Source: Chlamydoabsidia padenii (Eukaryota > Mucoromycota > Mucoromycetes > Mucorales > Cunninghamellaceae). From it: a stretch of DNA of 64,000 bases. The stretch is taken from positions 186,001-250,000 of the forward strand of contig JAIWND010000027.1 in NCBI GenBank assembly GCA_025330725.1. Direction: 5' to 3'. Below the pieces are notes generated by a model. That model had not been told where the DNA came from. It made no database searches and saw nothing but the letters and a program-made list of their open reading frames with translations. The position numbers were made by a program, and so were the translations under genes. Below are positions 38,553 to 51,612 of the stretch, piece after piece; within the stretch, counting starts at the first letter, position 1, and every line of letters starts with the position of its first letter.

Positions 38553-40380
38553 ATGACTCACATGAAGGTGTTGTCCTCTTTTATTCCAGTACATGACATG
38601 AATCGACTTGTTTATTCCACTCGACTTTTTACGACACGACGTACATTAGGAGCTTTTGCACAAAAAAGGTATTATCAGATTGGGTCACCTAGTCTATTGA
38701 CTGATTTACCGAATAAAGTGGACTTGGAACTGACACCCGACACGTCAAAAGGTAAACCCCCACCCACTCTTATGAACTCCTCTCATTCTGTTTCCTTTAC
38801 ATTATAGATTCCATTAATGACCAGTCTCTTCCTTTAATGACAGCAAGATATGCTAATGATATAGTCCAAGTACCTGGAAGTACCTTTGGGTAAGTCAATG
38901 TCATGGTAGTGAATACCAACTAATGTCTCTCTCTCTTTCTTTTTTTTTTTTTTTTTTAGTGGTCAGTTTAAATTAACCTGGAAAGAAAGACCACGCAACA
39001 TTCTCATTGTCAAGAAACCGAACGATGTCAATACTGAAAAAGCCCTGGTGGATATTGCAAGGTAAGTAAGCAAATATACAGGAAATAGACTGACTCTTTC
39101 TTGAAACAAAGGTGGCTGAATGAACATTATCATGGGGTGAATATCATTGTTGAACCAGAAGTAGCCGATCATTTTAAAAAAGATATCCCCTTTGCAAACG
39201 TGATACCCAAAGATGATCATTCAAGAATTGTCGATTTCGCCATCTCATTAGGTGGTGATGGGACCATGTTACACTTATCCTCTCTATTCCCTAAAGCAGT
39301 ACCTCCTGTCATTTGTTTCTCTATGGGTACCCTTGGCTTCCTCATGTCATTTAGTAAGTACACACATATATATACACACTCTCTCTCTCTGATAAACTCT
39401 TTTTTTCAATAGAATTCCAACACTATGCGAATGTATTGGATGATATGATGAATGGTCGATTTGCATTGATGCTTCGGATGCGCTTATTCTGTTCTTTACA
39501 TCAACAGAATGGTAAAAGAATCACTGTGGATGGTCAAGAAGTAGGTAAATGAAATCCCCAAACAACAAGGAACCGATTGACTCAACTCTCTCCTTTTTTT
39601 TCTGTGGTAGGTGATCGACAAGTGATGAATGAAGTGTCTTTACATAGAGGTCGATATACTCATTTGACAGCCATCGATTGTTATGTTGATAATCATCATT
39701 TAACCGAATGTGTGGTAAGTTAAATAAACACCATCCACCTCTCATTTAACTTTTCTTCTTCCTTCTGGTAGGCCGACGGGTAAAGGGGGAAAAAAAAACA
39801 CCATCCATGACTTGATCTCACATAACTCTTTTATATATATATATATATATAGATTGATTGTATCCACACCCACGGGATCCACCGCTTATTCCTTGTCCGC
39901 AGGTAACACACAAAAGAGGGAAATGCATGATTGAAACTTGACGCTCTTTTTCTCTCAGGGGGACCGATTGTACACCCAAGCGTACAAAGTTTGGTCTTGA
40001 CACCTATTTGTCCTCGATCACTCTCGTTCCGAACCGCTTTATTACCACCAAGTGCCACTATTCAACTCAAGGTAAGACACATGCCTACCTAGTGTCACTC
40101 TTTAACTTTCTTTATTTAGATAGGTGAATCAAGTAAAAGTCAAGTAGAAGTCTCAATGGATGGACAAGAGATCTTTTTATTAGACAAGGGGGAATATTTA
40201 CAGGTAAAATGAACATGGAATGAATAACCAACATGGACTAATAAGAGATCTTATTAGGTACGCATGTCAAAATACCCTGTGCCTTGTGTCACTCGCACCA
40301 GTGAAGGAAATGATTGGGCTACCGATATCAACGAATTACTAAAATGGAATAATCCATTCCGTCGTAGTCTGGACAGTTAG
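38553..40380 (+). CDS. POS5: NAD kinase, probably mitochondrial (Pos5-like)
   Basis: Eleven exons: 38553-38751, 38808-38889, 38960-39061, 39112-39353, 39413-39544, 39611-39714, 39772-39779, 39853-39902, 39959-40071, 40120-40203, 40258-40380. Together they give 412 residues. Key motifs are GGDGTML (about 175-181), MNEVSLHRG and TPTGSTAYSLSAGGP. Exon 7 is only 8 nt (GCCGACGG) and is needed to keep frame before GLIVSTPTG. The N-terminus is rich in Arg/Ser and hydrophobic residues (RLVYSTRLFTTRRTLGAF), like a mitochondrial presequence, which points to Pos5 rather than cytosolic Utr1. Starts at 38553, 38562 or 38598 are possible; 38598 begins right at the presequence. The enzyme makes NADP(H) from NAD(H). 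Confidence 0.92.
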
Positions 40381-40422
40381 CTATAAATTGTTTATCAATG
40401 CATTACATAGTACCCCTTATAT

Positions 40423-40424
<2 letters not shown>

Positions 40425-40452
<28 letters not shown>
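40425..40452. repeat. (CA)n microsatellite
   Basis: Uninterrupted CA dinucleotides in the spacer between the NAD kinase stop and the convergent chitin synthase gene; an A18 run follows near 40510-40527. Confidence 0.9.
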
Positions 40453-40455
<3 letters not shown>

Positions 40456-40576
40456 ATAAATAGATGTTGTTTATTGTTATAATACAGGATTGATGAATGT
40501 CAATGTTATTAAAAAAAAAAAAAAAAAGTGGGGGAATATACAATAAGGGTGAATCTATCTAGGACGGTCATTATTA

Positions 40577-43500
40577 TTATTGTTGTTGTTGTTGAGCCAA
40601 TAATTCCAAAGTGGTTGCTTCAATACAATGATTAATGGTATCTTGTAAAGTATCCATTCGCACCCGATCACCAAGCACCATTGCCAAATGATCCTTGACT
40701 TGAGCCCGTGTGGTTGAATCCAGATCAGCACGAGAGAGATAAGATCTAATTTCCATTTGAATCAATTCCACAAAAGAGGCTGTCGTATCACTACTACTTT
40801 GTTGATGTGCACTTGGTAATCGTCGCAAGTGATGTCGATAGGCGGCGGATCGTTCGGGGATTTTCAACCCTACACGGCCATGAATAGCCGCACTACGACC
40901 ATCATCATCGTCCTGTATATCCCTTGATTCCAATGATGTTTCTGGGTCAAAGCTGAGACAAGAGTTGGTGATGGACGCCCGGGACGTGATGGAGTATCGA
41001 TCGTCCATCGCACTAGTAGATTCGGCTGAATAAGATCGATAATGATGACCACCAGTAGTTGCTGCTGCTGCTTCTTCCATGGGTACAAACATCCCAGGAC
41101 CATAGTCATAACTATGACTGGATAGGTGACTAAAGTAGGACGATTGTGAATGACTTGGTTTGTGGTGTTTATAATGCTGTACTTGTCCCATCGGATACAA
41201 GGGTGATTCATTAGTGTTAACTGCATTTCCGTCATCGAATGGATTATCATAAGTATCAGCAAAAGGATTGGTGGTTACCGAGCTATTATCCGTCGAATGG
41301 GGTCGTACCAGTCGTGTTGTTGTTGTTGTTCGTGGTAATAAATCAGTATTATTGTCCATGTCACCACCACCGTCTATGGATCGTTTCGCACGTAAAGTCC
41401 CCCCATACATATCCACAATAGAAGCCACCACCGGTCGATACCCACTCGTTGTACCACGGAAACTGGCGTAATCATCCTTAATTTGAGCCAATGGAGGAGG
41501 AGAAGGAATACCACCCGAATCGTCAAGAGGAGGAGGAGTAAGAGATTGACTTTGGCCAAACGCTGTGAACCCAGTGAATTTGGCATCCAATGCAGCTGCT
41601 TCTTCCGTCGCTCGTTCATAGGCCCGTTGTGCTTCCATCGTTTCGAATTCACCCAATTGTAGTCTAATTACCGAATCCATCGTGTCGACTTTGTTTTCGT
41701 CGTTCTCTTGTGCAGTCTTGTTCCGTTTCTTAAAGTAGTCTTGTTCCACCCGCCTTGAATAATCATCATCCACACAGCCATGTAATCGGTCACGCCAGCG
41801 CCAACCCCCTGCGGTAGGCCAAACATCATACCAACCTTCGGCATGATCACTACACCATGCTGCCACCAATGGAAACCAAATGGCAAACAACGGTACCGAT
41901 AAGAGACAATAGAGACTAAACCAGATGACATACTTGAATTGCCGCCGGATCAAAAAATAGACAATGTGCAATAGGTAGAGGGCACCAAAGCTGATGGCAA
42001 TAATGTAATAAGCCAACCCCTTGGCCATAAAACATCGGATAAAGATACCGTAAAGATAGACAATGATGGGCATCGAGAAGATCATGTCCAAAATCTTGGT
42101 GAAGGATAAAAACCATGCGGCGAATCCGATATGTTTTGCCGCCCGAGTCATTTCCACTTGATTATGGAAAGTGGCTCGTAGATTTCGACTTTGTAATGCT
42201 TGAAGAGCCCAGTAGTTGGTAGGAATTGTTGCATAACCCACCGCGTCTGGTTCAAATCCGAGATGATGGTGAGGATGAGATCGAAGCAAGACAGTGCCAA
42301 AGTACTGATCTTCACCCAGAAGGAGCACATTCTTCATATGGAGAGTATCAGGTTGAGGAGTGGCAAAGTTTCGCAAGACAGTGGGATGAATACAGCAGGA
42401 TCGAGTACTGGTGTTTGGTGAGAGTGAGAGTTGTGATTCTCTATTGGTTGTGGTCATCGATGGTCGACCGACAGATGAAGAGGAATACCAAGTTGGTTGC
42501 ATTATCGTTGTATCCTTTGGTAATGTGGCAAATGGATCGTCATCGTTGTCGTCATTAAATTCAATTTCGTCACTCACTTTGGGCCATTTACTTTGCATAG
42601 ATTCCTGTGAGGTTGATTGGCTTTTGCTGATCCGTTGTTGTTGTCGCATTCGAGCATCTTCAGGTACATGTTCAGTCCATATCTTGTACATAACCAAACC
42701 ACCATTGATCGTGAGGACATTACCCAGACAAGCTTCATAGGCCAAACCAGTAAAAAACGTCATATAGAGTGGGAAGATTTGCAGCATTGTGATGAGGTTT
42801 TGTTCCGGATTAGCCGGACGGACATGACCACTGACCGCCAGCATGTTACGATCCCGTTCGAGTCTTGCCACCAGTTTATGCACCACATCATTTTGGACTT
42901 GAGTATCTGCATCAGTCACTAGCATGTATTTGAATCGACGTGGATCGATCCCCAGGACATTGTAGCATTGATTGAAAAGTTCGTATTCCAATGGCGTCAT
43001 TCGATTGGTGGATAAATGCGTACATCGTTCCAAGAATCCCAAGATCATTAGCATCGAATCACGCTTACCACGATTTCCCCGAGCACGACCCACCGAGATT
43101 TCACCAGAAGCACCGACCTTGACAATTACCATAAAAGGCACACGGTTTCGACCAGTTTCATAGAATCCAGAATACACCTTGGCATAGTTTATTTTTCGAC
43201 GTTGCTGACCTAAAGAGACATAGGCGTGTGGTGTCGGGGTTTGGGCAGTAGAGCAGCCCAGAGCTTCCAAAACGCACACCCAAGTTTCCTTCACATCTTG
43301 AGCACTTTGCACCAGACCATCACATACAAACACAAGCATTTTCCTTGAATCTTCATAGTTCGTTCTTGCCAGCGAGTCCAAAGTGTCACGAATGGTGTCG
43401 GCATTTTCGGCATAACAAGGAATCAATAAGAGTGTAAAAGGCCAATTACGACAATGTTTTGCACCACCAGTCATCGTCATTGAGAATTCAGGACTGGATT

Positions 43501-44807
43501 TGAAGAGAGACCTTTGTACCCATTTGATCCGAGAGAGATTGGCGAGATTCATCTTGACCAGAAAGTATAATAAACCACAACCCATTGTTGCCCATAAAGC
43601 CGGATTGATATGTAAGCATTCTTCCACTTTACCGTCTGGTGTGATGCCGACTTTGAATAAATCTTGTAAACATTGTCGATAAGCAGTCGGGTTCGAGGTC
43701 ACATTACCTTCATCAAAGTAAGGAGTGATATCATGACCAAGTTTGAGATACAAGATGGTGGTTAAATCCAGAGGTAAAAACATACGATCGATAGCAAATG
43801 CACGAGAGTGTATACCATTGGCGACAAGGACAATATTTGTTGCTGATTCCAGATAATGAGTGACATCTAATACAGTGTTGTCCAAGATCACATATCCTTT
43901 TCCTGGTGTTGTAGCTGTTGATAAAGTCGTATAGTTTTTTCGAATATCTTGTGGGTCATAAACGATATCTATATAATGTTAATTAGTAAATGATAGGGGA
44001 GGGGGGGGATTTCCTGATTTATGTTGCCAACTTACTTCCTTTAGTACCCAATGCCTTCTCTTCGATCACTTCTTGAAGAGAGTAATAACAAGGGGCACCA
44101 GTAACGTTCGTTTGATTTGGATATGGACAACTAACGAGTTGGTTATTGTTATAAAGATAACCATGGTCATTTTTCAACTTGTAATCAACCCATTGATCCG
44201 CCATGGGAGCCATACCAAAGTCACCAATACATCGTTGATAAATAGCATCATCATAAGGAGGGTCCGCATCCAAGGTTGTATTTCGTAAAAGACCCATAAA
44301 TGTTGGAAACATGGGTGAGACATCGTGACCCAAGTATTGCATGACTTGTTTCGCCATTTCAGAGGAAGACCCACGCCAATCAATCGCATTGTTTCGTAGT
44401 GCTGCTTGGTGAGAATTGTTGGAAAAGACGGATGAACTTGAGTAATACTTGTTTTGGTCACAAAAAAGAGTGGAGAGGTATTCCAACCAAAAACAAAAGA
44501 AGGCTCCACAAGATAAAAAGATGACTAATAACGTAATCTTTTCACGCCAAGCTTGTCGTACGTCTATGTTAATATAAATTGGTAAAAGGAGAGGTTTAAA
44601 TAAATAATAATAATAAAAAAAAAAGGAGAGTAAGTGATATGTATTGTTAATAATGTTACTTTTAAATAAGTTACCTTTAGAGTTAAGATTGAATACATAG
44701 TGTAGGAGGAAATCAGGTAATAAGATGGTACACAATCTTGACAAGGTTACCCAAACAATCCTCCTAAACGAAGGTACTTGCATACGGGAGTGATGATGAC
44801 CTTTCAT
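40577..44807 (-). CDS. Chitin synthase family protein with divergent catalytic motifs
   Basis: Exons 44807-44675, 44563-44036 and 43968-40577 give 1350 residues. N-terminal membrane segments are followed by a cytochrome-b5-like region (KGYVILDNTVLDVTHYL, about 240-258), then the GT2 chitin synthase domain (LIPCYAENADTIRDTLDSL, VTDADTQVQ, NGGLVMYK). Four membrane helices and a long disordered tail follow. A DEK_C-like helical domain (about 1283-1345) closes the protein, just before a CAA/TAA-rich end. There is no myosin motor. GEDR reads GEDQ (772-775) and the QRRRW site reads LQSRN (812-816). Chitin synthases make cell-wall beta-1,4-GlcNAc at the plasma membrane; activity is uncertain here. 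The start at 44807 is the first in-frame ATG after a non-coding leader; other ATGs are out of frame. Confidence 0.9.
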
Positions 44808-44888
44808 ATGCACCAAAAACAGATTGTGTAAGGATCCATAGACAAAAGAGGAAGAGAGAAAGAAAGACAAGAAAGACAAGAAAGACAA

Positions 44889-44936
<48 letters not shown>

Positions 44937-45414
44937 GAGGTTTAAAGTTTTTTATTCTCCGCCACTCCTTCTTTTATGTAAGTAAAAGGGAATGGAGGTT
45001 GGAAGATATTGTTACAAGAGGATAAAGAATGGTAATGAAGTGTGATATGTACGTTGGAAGAGGAGGGGAGAGGGAGAGAGACTAAATAATAATAATGATA
45101 ATGATAATAATACTATAATACGATAAAAATAAAAAGATAAATGATACTGTTATAAAAGAAAAAAGAGGATTGCATGAGTATCAAACAAAGACTATAAAAT
45201 AAAAAATAAAAAAAAGGTAGAATCATAAAATAGATAGCTATATAAAGGAATGATGAGGAGAAGAAGGAATAAAACGACAGGGTAGGGGCGTTAAACTAAA
45301 AGGAATGAGAGTTATTGTTGATTGGTTGCATGGGGGGAGGGAGGGAGGGAGGTGGAAGGTGTTACTTGATTGGTGCTTGACTATTTCCGGTTTTTGCATG
45401 ATGATGATCCATTT
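44808..45414. other. Spacer with A41 tract
   Basis: Holds the leader of the chitin synthase gene, including AAAGACAAG repeats, an uninterrupted A run at 44892-44932, a CTCCGCC box near 44956, and AT microsatellites. The right half is the 3' flank of the cyclin gene. No gene seen. Confidence 0.6.
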
Positions 45415-46753
45415 TCACAAGTGTCGTTGTTTCCAAGGTTTTGATGAAGGATGATGAATTAGATAATCAGTTTCCAATTTCCTTTTCTTGGGTGAAGTCG
45501 GTTTCCATCGAATAGGAGATATTTGAGTTGGTGTTTGTAATGGTGATGAATGACTTGAGCTTGGTAATGAGATGGTCAATACTGGCATGGGAGTCGAAGA
45601 TGGTGATAAACAAGTGTTGTATGTATCTTGTCTCTTTCGTTTCATAGTGATGGTAGGTTCATAATAATGTTGTTGTTGATGACCTACTTGTTGATAGGTA
45701 GTCAACTGTTGGTATGAATGATATCGAGGATAATGTAGAGTACCAGATGACAAGGGATGATATGCCAAATTACAAGTGGTTGGTGAAGAAGGAATGGAAG
45801 AAGAAGAGAAGGATGAAGTGGATGACAACGGTGATGTTGGTGAATTGGGTGTATTCAAATGACAAGGCAAAATAATCATAGGATGTTGTTGAGTTTTCGA
45901 TTCGACATGCAAATGTAATAAATGATGCCATTGTTCAAAAGTAGGTTGAGAAATATATAATCGATAATCTACCAAATCTAAAAAGATCCTTTCAGCAGCA
46001 TTGATTTCGGCCACAGGTAATCCAGCAATTTTCGCCCAAGCCGAATTTCGATAAGTCTTGTCTTGTACAAATTTGGATGCTACCACCAGACTAGCCAAAA
46101 ACATTCTTCGTCCACAACTGATGTATGCTCCTTCCCATTTATCTTGTTGTTGTTGTCGTAAATGAGCATCAATAGCAGGTCGAGATCGGAATAGATAAAA
46201 CAGGGCAGTTTGAAGTGTCGAGTAAGTGGTTCGAGATCGTTTCAATACTTCTTGAATAAAGGTTCGTAAAGGCACAACAGCAGCACAAGTAGCTTGACGA
46301 GTGGATGATGATGATGTAGTAGTAGTAGTATTCGTACACCACATAGTTTCAATCACAAGTGCATTGGTATCTATATAGAAAAATTATAAATTGAGTTGAA
46401 TTTCGGACCATGAAATTTGTGGGGGGAGGGGGGGGAAAACTAATAATAGATGTTTCCAGTTGATCTTTACCTACTAAGGCTTCCACATAAGCCAATCGAT
46501 TGTTCAAAGTATTGTTTTTAGTATTGGTACAAGATCGTCGTCCACCGTATGGTAAAGTTCTATGGGCTGATAACATGGTACGTAAAGCATACATTTCAGG
46601 TTCCGTTTGTTGTTGTTGGTGTTGTTGTTCTTGTTGAATAGGATCTGTAAAGCGTATACTTGATAACGTTTGTGTTACTGGTGGAGGTGGTTGGTAATAA
46701 TATTGTAAAGTGGGTGCATAGTATGGATCAGGTGTTGGAAGTAAAGAAGTCAT
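45415..46753 (-). CDS. Pho80/Pcl-type cyclin
   Basis: Exons 46753-46471 and 46370-45415 give 412 residues. After a Gln/Tyr/Pro-rich N-terminus, a cyclin box runs from about 105 to 215: RTFIQEVLKRSRTTYSTLQT, then GRRMFLASLVVASKFVQDK and ERIFLDLVDYRLYIS. This form is typical of cyclins that bind Pho85-class CDKs (Pcl1/2/5 group). The C-terminal half is Ser/Thr/Pro-rich with many SP/TP sites, likely phosphorylated. The exact Pcl class cannot be read. A G-rich tract lies in the intron and the upstream leader is rich in CT/GA. Confidence 0.85.
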
Positions 46754-48316
46754 CAGTCAGTTATGTGGATTTTGGTGTGTAAGGAAGTAGGTATAAGGGA
46801 ATGAAGAGAGAGAGAAAGAGAGAGAGAAAGAGAGAAACAAATACAATTGGGGAATGATAAAGTAAAATAAATAGGTAAAAGAATGCAGCACGAGTAAACG
46901 TAAAGCAAAAAAAAAAGCCAACAAGTTGAGAGAAGGGAAAGATAAAAAGGAATAAAAAAGGAATCGAATCCTCTTTAAGGGAGGGGAGTGATATATAGAG
47001 AAAGAAAGAAAAAAAAAAAAAAAAAAAAGGAGAAAGAGGTGAAGAAGAGAAAGAAAGGGAGAGAATAAGGGGCCCACCGACACCGGAATAGAAGAATCAA
47101 ATCAAGCATATCGGGGTTTGAATATGAACAATGATGGATGTAGATGAGCCTTGAGTATGACTAGGACCAAGATCTCAAAAAGGAAACTGGACCATATTCT
47201 TTATATTTAGGATACGACGTTACAGCCATAACAGGTATCCATCCTTGTGTTGTTGTTTTTTTTTTTTTATTTCCATCTCGTGTTTTATTTGGTATACATA
47301 CAAAGTGGCAAAAACATAAAGTCATCCAATTGAATTAAAAAGCATGACACAAAAAGGTGATGGGTTTTAGATACAGTTTTATTTTTATTATTCACAATAC
47401 ATAATCAACCTATTTCTAATGTGATGCTCGTGCCAAATCAAGGTGATCCCCACATGATGACAAGAGTTCCCCTGCTCCTCGTGTAGGTATACCTATCCAC
47501 CACAGAGAGAGAGAGAGAGAGAGAGAGAGATCAGTCATGCAAAAACCAACCAAATTGATTTTTTTTTTCTTTTCTTTGTTCCTGTTACAGCAATCCAATT
47601 AGTGGGGAGTCCATTTTTCCTGTTCCAACATGTTACCCTCCTTGTCCCCCCCCTCTTCGGTCATTGCCTCGGTCCACCCCTTCTGATGAGTTAGTTTTGT
47701 AATAATAAAAAGTATGTTAATAAGTTGGACATTTGCTGCAGATGATTTCCGTTCGGTCCTTTATTACCAGAATGAGGAATTGAATTACCGCATAACGCCG
47801 TTGGAAGATCATCCTACGCCGCATAAATGATGTTATTAAGTGCCATTCCTTGATAAGCGTATCTAGAAAAGAGAGTAAAAACATGTTCCAACTTGTCTTT
47901 TTTAAGATTTTTTTATCCCCATAAAAGTCGACCAGGCATGGAGTATCGTCTACCTTTAATCAGCTTCACTTGAGAATAGAGAGCTCATCTTCTTCCCTAG
48001 CTACCTTTATCACGGGAAGACGGATTATTTGTTCCAAGAGACAAGAGTTGTAATACATGTGTCGTTGTCATCGTTATATCCCGTGATCTTTTAAAGTGCA
48101 TTATGAGAGTTTCAATAATATACAAATTCGTATCAGTAGGTGTTGCATGAGGAAGTACAGTATTCACCCTTCAGTTTTCATCTTCAAATTTCAAATCCCG
48201 ACGACGCTTTTTTTTTTTTTTTTTTTTTTTTTTCTTCGTTTACTCTCCACTTCCAAGATATTTTTTTTAAAAAAAAATCTTTCTTTCCTGTCTTCTTCCC
48301 TCTTGATTATTCACAT
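46754..48316. other. Long divergent intergenic region
   Basis: Between the cyclin gene (minus) and the 879-aa gene (plus). It has GA microsatellites (about 46805-46840 and 47504-47530), A and T tracts, and TTTCAAATCCCGACG at 48189-48203, about 125 bases before the next start. No gene supported. Confidence 0.5.
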
Positions 48317-51300
48317 ATGCTCACCTCATGTCCCGACTCCGAACTTGACAAGATCTCTACCAGTTTTATCGACTTTCCCGTAAATGTTGAACACACTCTC
48401 TCACCGGCTCTTAAAGAACAACGGGTTATGCTATCTATTGCTAACCTGAAACGATACCTGTTGACTGATGGTCACACGCTCGTCAAGGTAATCAAAGTCC
48501 CTCTGCTCTTTGGAATCATACTTATTAACTTGCACCGTTTATTCTTTGATAGTGGTCCTTCTCTACCTTCTTGGCAAGATTCAATCGTATACAAAAAGGT
48601 AATCTCGTGTTTATATTTATAAAGCTACTTGAATGAACTAAAAAACCCCATTCTTATAGATATCAAGAAGCCATTTACTCCGCTTGAAAGAGCTCTCTTG
48701 GACTTTTTGACAAGTTGTCTGTCGTTCCTGGAAGCAACGAATAATAGGTATGTAATATGAGGGTGGTTTTGCTATGATTGTACTCACCTTTTCTTTAACA
48801 TTACATAGCGCGCTTGGACTTTTATTCGAGGTAAGACTATCAAAGAGGGCGGGAGGGGGGGAGAACAATCAAGATACTCATGATCTCTTCACCTAGATGG
48901 TCAATCAAGTATACCAAGAACTACCACACCAGGCGATCTCCATTTTGGTGCTTGTTTCTGATGACATTCCCGAATCTGTAGTGACCACATTTCACCACTA
49001 TCTGATAACTCGACTGGCGGACACTGGCAACCCAATCACGGACGACAAAGTAGACGATTCAGGGGTGAAAAAGTTTGGATGCTCAGTATGGAACTCACTT
49101 TATAAGCGGCATAAATCACTTGTGCGGGATTCAGTGATGGATTTACTCAACTCTTATCTTGTGTTATTGGACAAGTTTACCAACGGCGACAACGACGCTA
49201 TGGTGGTGGATGATGAACAGCATAATAGTCAAAGATACACTTTGGGTTATATAATGGCACTTCCTTTGATCTCGGATCTTCTTACAAATGGTAATAAGAG
49301 TCAATCCTTCACGTTCTGTTTGGCTAACTTTTTATTTTATTTTTATATCAATTTAACCTAGAATGTTGGCCTGGTATCTTTCGAAGACTATACGAAAACA
49401 ACAGGATCGGTACCTTGTTATTATTTGAAAGGGATACAGGTTATTCTTGGATTCAGACCACTTCTGGGTAAGTCTATACACATACATAACTGACAATTAT
49501 CTAATATACATGCCCATTAGTGAACTTGTCAAGATCATCGATATCTTCCCCATGTGGCTCTCCAACGTGGCATTTGTTCCCGATGGGGTGATCATGAAAC
49601 ATGCTCTGGATATAGCTGTTGTCGTTGACACGGTGGTATATGATTATCGACTCGAACTTCAACATTTGTTACCATCAGATGGACACTCTATTATGGACAA
49701 CTTTTTACCATCCTTGACTAACAGCGGAATTACATCAGCCTCGATTGATTTGGTGGATGAATGGATACTACCCCTTTTGGATCCAGGATCACATCAGCAG
49801 CAAAAGTACAAACGTCCTCGTGAATCACATCAACTAAAGATACCGGTCTTCTTTTTAAAACTCGCATTACTCAAGGATAACACTTTGGAATCTGCCTTGG
49901 AACTTTTGATCAAATTAATGTCTCATTTACCTATCACCACAGGTGCCAATACCAACAGATATCTTTTACTAACTATGATCGAAACGGTGGAAGCAACATG
50001 GCCATCCTTCTTCAGGTAAGAAAGGATAAAGTAAAATTCTTTTTTTGACTTAATCTTTCTTTTCTTTTGACTAGTACAATGTTGGAACAATTATTCTCCA
50101 AGGCGATGGCTTTGAATCTAACCGGCAATGACGAAGACTTTGCAAAAGTAGAAACTATATTTGGAAACTTGGTGATTTTATCCGGCGACACTGCTGAACT
50201 ACCACCCATCCCATCTTTTATCCGCCACTCGTTTACTGACTATATATCGTCACATTGTACACAAGTCATGCTTTTATTCATCAATCATCCATCTAACACT
50301 TGCCGTGCCATGGGCTATCGTACTCTGTCACATTCCAAGTTTTGGGAACAAGATCATCAACTACAAGCGTCGGATATCTCGACGATGTGTAAATTATTCT
50401 CTGACTCTTGGTTTAGACTATTGCGAACTCGATATACATTTGATGATGACGGTACTACAGATGAAAAATTGGATCTTGCTTTGGTGGAACTACAAAATTT
50501 GGGTAAGAAGGGGGGAGGGAAAGACGAAAACATACTCATGCTATTGATGTCTAGTTACCCAGTGCTGCTCACATGGAACAACATCACATACGATGATCAG
50601 CACACTATTGGATGCTATCTTGAATGGTTATTTGGAAACATTCCCTCGCACTGATCTAGCTATTGATTCCTCCAAGACGGCATTTCTTCTTGGCCGTATC
50701 ACTCAAGATCATTCTCCTACTGGATCAAGACTGAGTCAATCATCATTGGGGATTCCTCGATATATTCCCAACATTGAAGTCTTAAAACAAGATTTGTAAG
50801 TGTAATATCGTGACAGAAGGAGTGGAATGTTTACTAACTGCAATATTTGTAGAAACATCAAGGACACTATTTATATGGACAATATTAAACGAACAGCCAA
50901 TATATTTAAAGAAGCATCAATCAAAGGTATGGTATAAATGATCAACTACTACAATGAACATTAACTCTTTCTCTCTACATAATAGCATCGGATGTTGAAC
51001 TCTTTCACATCATCAAGCATAAACTTCCCGTCCTATCACCACTCTCATCCAAAACATACGACGATGCGCTTCCTCACCGAATACCTTATGCTCACGATAT
51101 CACCAATGGCTGTGCCTTTAAAGATCATCCTGCATTATTCTTAATTATGGATCACTGCGTTTCGATGCCTTTGGTCCGCAGCGTCTTTATCTACTTTATC
51201 ACCTTTTGGAATATGACTGAAGTGGCAAGCAAACCCACTTCATTGTATTTTGCAACTCAACTGGAAGGAACCATGCATCTTTTACAATGGATGGAACAGG

Positions 51301-51612
51301 TAATGAAGGATCCCCCCTAAAAAAAAAAAGCCAACTAAATATGTTTATTAGATGCTTCCAAAGCAATTTCAAGGTATAGGTGCGATTCTTCCCTACATGT
51401 CTGGACAAGATGTGGGTCATATTCTGTACAAGGTTATATGGCCATGTGTCCGATACTATTATGACTCGTCACCAACAATAATAGATGATCTGGATCCATA
51501 CCTACAGGCATTCAAGATTATCTATGAACATCGAAAACAGGCTTTGACAGGATCTCAACACTGGGCAGCGGCATTGACGAAAACAGTAATAGATTTGAAT
51601 CTGGTGGTGTAG
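48317..51612 (+). CDS. Large helical protein of unknown function
   Basis: Twelve exons keep one frame: 48317-48487, 48553-48598, 48660-48747, 48809-48830, 48897-49290, 49362-49467, 49521-50015, 50075-50502, 50555-50795, 50853-50926, 50986-51299, 51352-51612. The product is 879 residues. The sequence is almost wholly alpha-helical with leucine-rich pairs of helices, like HEAT/ARM-type scaffolds. It has no signal peptide, membrane helix, catalytic motif or zinc site. Exon 4 is only 22 nt. The C-terminal part (from about ITNGCAFKDHPALFLIMDHC) looks the most conserved. I do not recognise the family. A scaffold subunit of a nuclear complex is possible but unproven. Confidence 0.75.

Noticed and set aside
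46757..47083. Minus-strand ORF rich in Phe, Leu and Ser
   Set aside because: It is the A/G-rich leader of the cyclin gene read on the coding strand; no conserved motif.
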